A stretch of DNA of 64,000 bases, taken from positions 203,664-267,663 of the forward strand of contig NZ_WJIC01000010.1 in assembly GCF_009649815.1 (NCBI RefSeq), read 5' to 3'. The position numbers were made by a program, and so were the translations under genes. Shown here piece by piece: positions 63,201 through 64,000 of the stretch. Within the stretch, counting starts at the first letter, position 1; each line of letters starts with the position of its first letter. The notes under the pieces are model-generated. The model saw only the letters and a program-made list of their open reading frames with translations, was not told where the DNA came from and did not search any database. The DNA is from Nocardia sp. SYP-A9097 (GTDB taxonomy: Bacteria > Actinomycetota > Actinomycetes > Mycobacteriales > Mycobacteriaceae).

Positions 63201-63496
63201 GCGATCAGCGTCCCACCGTGCGAATCGAATTGCGCCGCCGCCGCGCACGGGACGGTCGCGTCGAAGGCCAATGGCGCGTACGAGATCAGCGGCGCCTCCA
63301 CGCTCTTCGCCGAATCACCCTGCGGCCATGAGAGTGTCGCGGCATCGATACGCACCGGCAGCAATGGCACCGCGATCGCCGCCAGTACCGCGATCAACCC
63401 CGCGATCAACGCGACGGGCCGCTCCCATCCCCCGTATCTTCCTCGATCGGTGTCGGGCCCAGCTCGTCCGGCGGAATCCTGCCCCGCCTTCTCCAT
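60203..63496 (-). CDS. Arabinosyltransferase, EmbC/EmbA/EmbB family
   Basis: 1097 residues from ATG 63496; GTG 63508 is an alternative. Polymerises D-arabinofuranose from decaprenyl-phospho-arabinose onto arabinan. Architecture: N-terminal lumenal lobe (~50-235), about 13 membrane helices (~240-760), with the catalytic acidic loop LLLWHFIGSTTSDDGYQFGMGR near residue 295, a proline-poor MNGWWYVSNWGISWNDKMP loop near 660, and a C-terminal carbohydrate-binding lobe (~800-1097) with SNMDAVMGEPCGLA and WENHDSGG. A single copy is seen here, unlike the three-gene mycobacterial cluster; which Emb paralogue it equals is not clear. Confidence 0.93.
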   Translation of the reverse strand: MEKAGQDSAGRAGPDTDRGRYGGWERPVALIAGLIAVLAAIAVPLLPVRIDAATLSWPQGDSAKSVEAPLISYAPLAFDATVPCAAAAQFDSHGGTLIATGPNGAPNRDRYGFAARVTATTTGADGSVTPGKFEAVLQDQALVSVPLDQLPAGCVLTVHTEMTKATATLAGSSVTPVTLEGDYRPQLVGFFTELPSPDGVTATAKVDSRFSAHPSQVKRIALWTAVLATLIALFALYRLDRLDGRRARRFLPQRWWTFSVVDAMVLGTLLLWHFIGSTTSDDGYQFGMGRTSIHAGYMANYFAYFGVPENPVGTPYYDLIGRLAEISVASPFVRLPALLAGFICWLVISREVIPRLGARIRRNRVAVWTGALGFLVVWLPYNNGLRPEAMVALGVLLTWVSVERAIATRRLLPYGIAIMIGAFSCTVGPSGLICFAPLLAGIRPMWRVLDSRAAALSKPVPEGAKFRTVLRTRFVAYLTLATPLVAAGTVVLVAMFGVETLAAMFEMSRVHGIVGPNVKWPDEYLRYQYLFMVSIDGSVARRFGMFMLWLGMAACAFVLLRKGGRIPTIASGPARRVLGTTVGVMLLMMTTPTKWTHHNGIYAGLAGVIAVIAAVALGPKVMRSPRNRALFAAVVAFMLALTFSSMNGWWYVSNWGISWNDKMPVVAGIGVNKLLLLVALLLLALAGFWHVRAPEPIAPHRVSPRAWRVAALSPLTVAAAFMVVFEVASFAKSTVAQYPAFSLARSNMDAVMGEPCGLARDVLVETDPNQGLLTPLTGDAFSTFNAEVKGFTVGGVATDMRADDEVDTSAITTTLNSKSGSSESGTTTTALPFGLDQAKVPVLGSNGTSESIASLTTGWYRLPAAKDRDGLIAVAAAGRIRSVDQYGVVAPGQSVEIEYGTADSAGQVDPRGRVTPIDIGPTPTWRNLRVPFTDIPADATVIRLVATDRDQDGRQWVALTPPRVPQTRALQDVVGSEQPVLLDWAVGLQFPCQRPFDHRYGIVAGVPGYRILPDRGGAHDTNLWENHDSGGPLGWSTMLLRPHTLATYLNKDWRRDWGELQQFSRIDDTAIPARPVITPETHSGLWSPGPINVTGWK

Positions 63497-63551
63497 CACG
63501 TCGGTCACGATCGCCGATATTAAGGGGCAATCCTGATATCCCGCTCCCGAG

Positions 63552-64000
63552 TCACCGCCCACCACCCCCGAACACCCGCTCCCGCCGCCCCGGATCAGCG
63601 AGCACATCCCGCACGAATACCCCGATATCCCCCTCCCCTCCGCCACCCCGATACCACGTCTCGAACAAGACCTCCGCCCCGATAACCAGCGCAAACCGGG
63701 CAAACCCAGCACTCAACTCCCACTCGGCGACAACCCCCGCCCCCACCCCGATCACGGTCTCCCCCACCCGCAATACCAACCCGGCCGAATCCCGATAAAA
63801 CACGGCCCCCACCCCACCCAACTCCCCGAACACGCCCCCGAACGCAACACCCACCTCCGGCGGCACCGCCCCCACACCCAAAACCCCCGACACCAAATCC
63901 AACTCCCCAACCTCCCCGAACCCACTCAACGACCGCACCAACACCCGCCCCCGCCCAGCACCGAACCCACGACCCACCCCAACCCGCGGAAACCCCGCCC
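63552..64000 (-). CDS. Uncharacterised G-rich protein, 5' part beyond window
   Basis: The minus-strand frame is open from the window edge to a stop at 63552, ~149 residues. The product is Gly- and Val-rich (FGELGGVGAVFYRDSAGLVLRVGETVIGVGAG) and ends with WYRGGGGEGDIGVFVRDVLADPGRRERVF. It looks like a folded domain and not a shadow frame, but codon choice is unusually rich in GGG, GGT and TTG, and the plus strand is nearly free of G. It lies 55 bp upstream of the emb gene, same strand. Family unknown. Confidence 0.5.
   Translation of the reverse strand, partial: AGFPRVGVGRGFGAGRGRVLVRSLSGFGEVGELDLVSGVLGVGAVPPEVGVAFGGVFGELGGVGAVFYRDSAGLVLRVGETVIGVGAGVVAEWELSAGFARFALVIGAEVLFETWYRGGGGEGDIGVFVRDVLADPGRRERVFGGGGR

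Noticed and set aside
63552..64000. Right-edge frame dismissed as a shadow
   Set aside because: Considered because of the composition skew, but kept at low confidence since the protein has plausible strands and no better frame exists on the plus strand.

Overview
The window is 64 kb of high-GC actinobacterial chromosome. It most likely comes from a Nocardia or a close mycolic-acid-producing relative. The reasons are an Emb-type arabinosyltransferase, a BioB/BsaP/DUF2567 trio, a TetR biotin repressor of the BioQ type with its operators, many lipoproteins and ECF sigma factors, and a gene set (bioB-bsaP-DUF2567, bioF-bioD-bioA, treX-treY, ilvA, dnaE1, rluD-like, lspA) that in Mycobacterium tuberculosis lies between about Rv1539 and Rv1591. 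The same ancestral backbone is present, interrupted by blocks of accessory genes. No tRNA, rRNA, CRISPR, prophage or insertion sequence was recognised. Genus assignment is inference.

Layout. 1-2.6 kb: a phosphotransferase cut by the window edge, a VOC fragment, and a VOC/ECF-sigma pair that overlap by 4 bp. 2.6-5.4 kb: bioB-bsaP-DUF2567 facing bioQ, with a BioQ operator between. 5.5-9 kb: apolipoprotein N-acyltransferase plus a two-component system. 9.1-12.1 kb: a cobalamin riboswitch followed by a permease-ATPase-binding-protein importer whose genes overlap end to start. 12.1-17.7 kb: hydrolase, SRPBCC protein, then bioFD and bioA, each behind its own BioQ operator, with a 103-residue unknown gene between them. 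17.7-23.2 kb: a broken MarR-GNAT gene, glgX (treX), treY, and no treZ. 23.3-29.6 kb: SigG-like factor, quinone reductase, DUF2235 hydrolase, orphan response regulator, ilvA and an F420-type oxidoreductase. 30-34.7 kb: dnaE1 and a DMT transporter.

34.8-47.7 kb is the most accessory-looking part: esterases, a methyltransferase, a VOC gene that appears to begin with ATA, a CitB-like response regulator with a decapitated kinase, a lone substrate-binding lipoprotein, an SRPBCC-ArsR pair with a palindromic operator, GtrA, and a CGNR regulator facing an MBL-fold hydrolase/MFS operon. 47.9-52.3 kb: CtpE-type P-ATPase, PhzF and an ADP-ribosylglycohydrolase. 53.2-55.5 kb: three roadblock/LC7 proteins and one HTH protein without a GTPase gene. 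55.8-64 kb: rluD-like and lspA, two lipoproteins, the arabinosyltransferase, and an open frame at the right edge.

Two dispersed repeat families were found. A ~35-bp hairpin repeat occurs at 12.1 and 14.1 kb. An ~86-bp repeat containing a 20-21 bp stem occurs at 34.7 and 55.7 kb. The clearest regulatory network is the biotin regulon: three 13-bp operators of form TGAAC-N3-GTTCA serve bioB/bioQ, bioFD (and perhaps the unknown gene facing it) and bioA.
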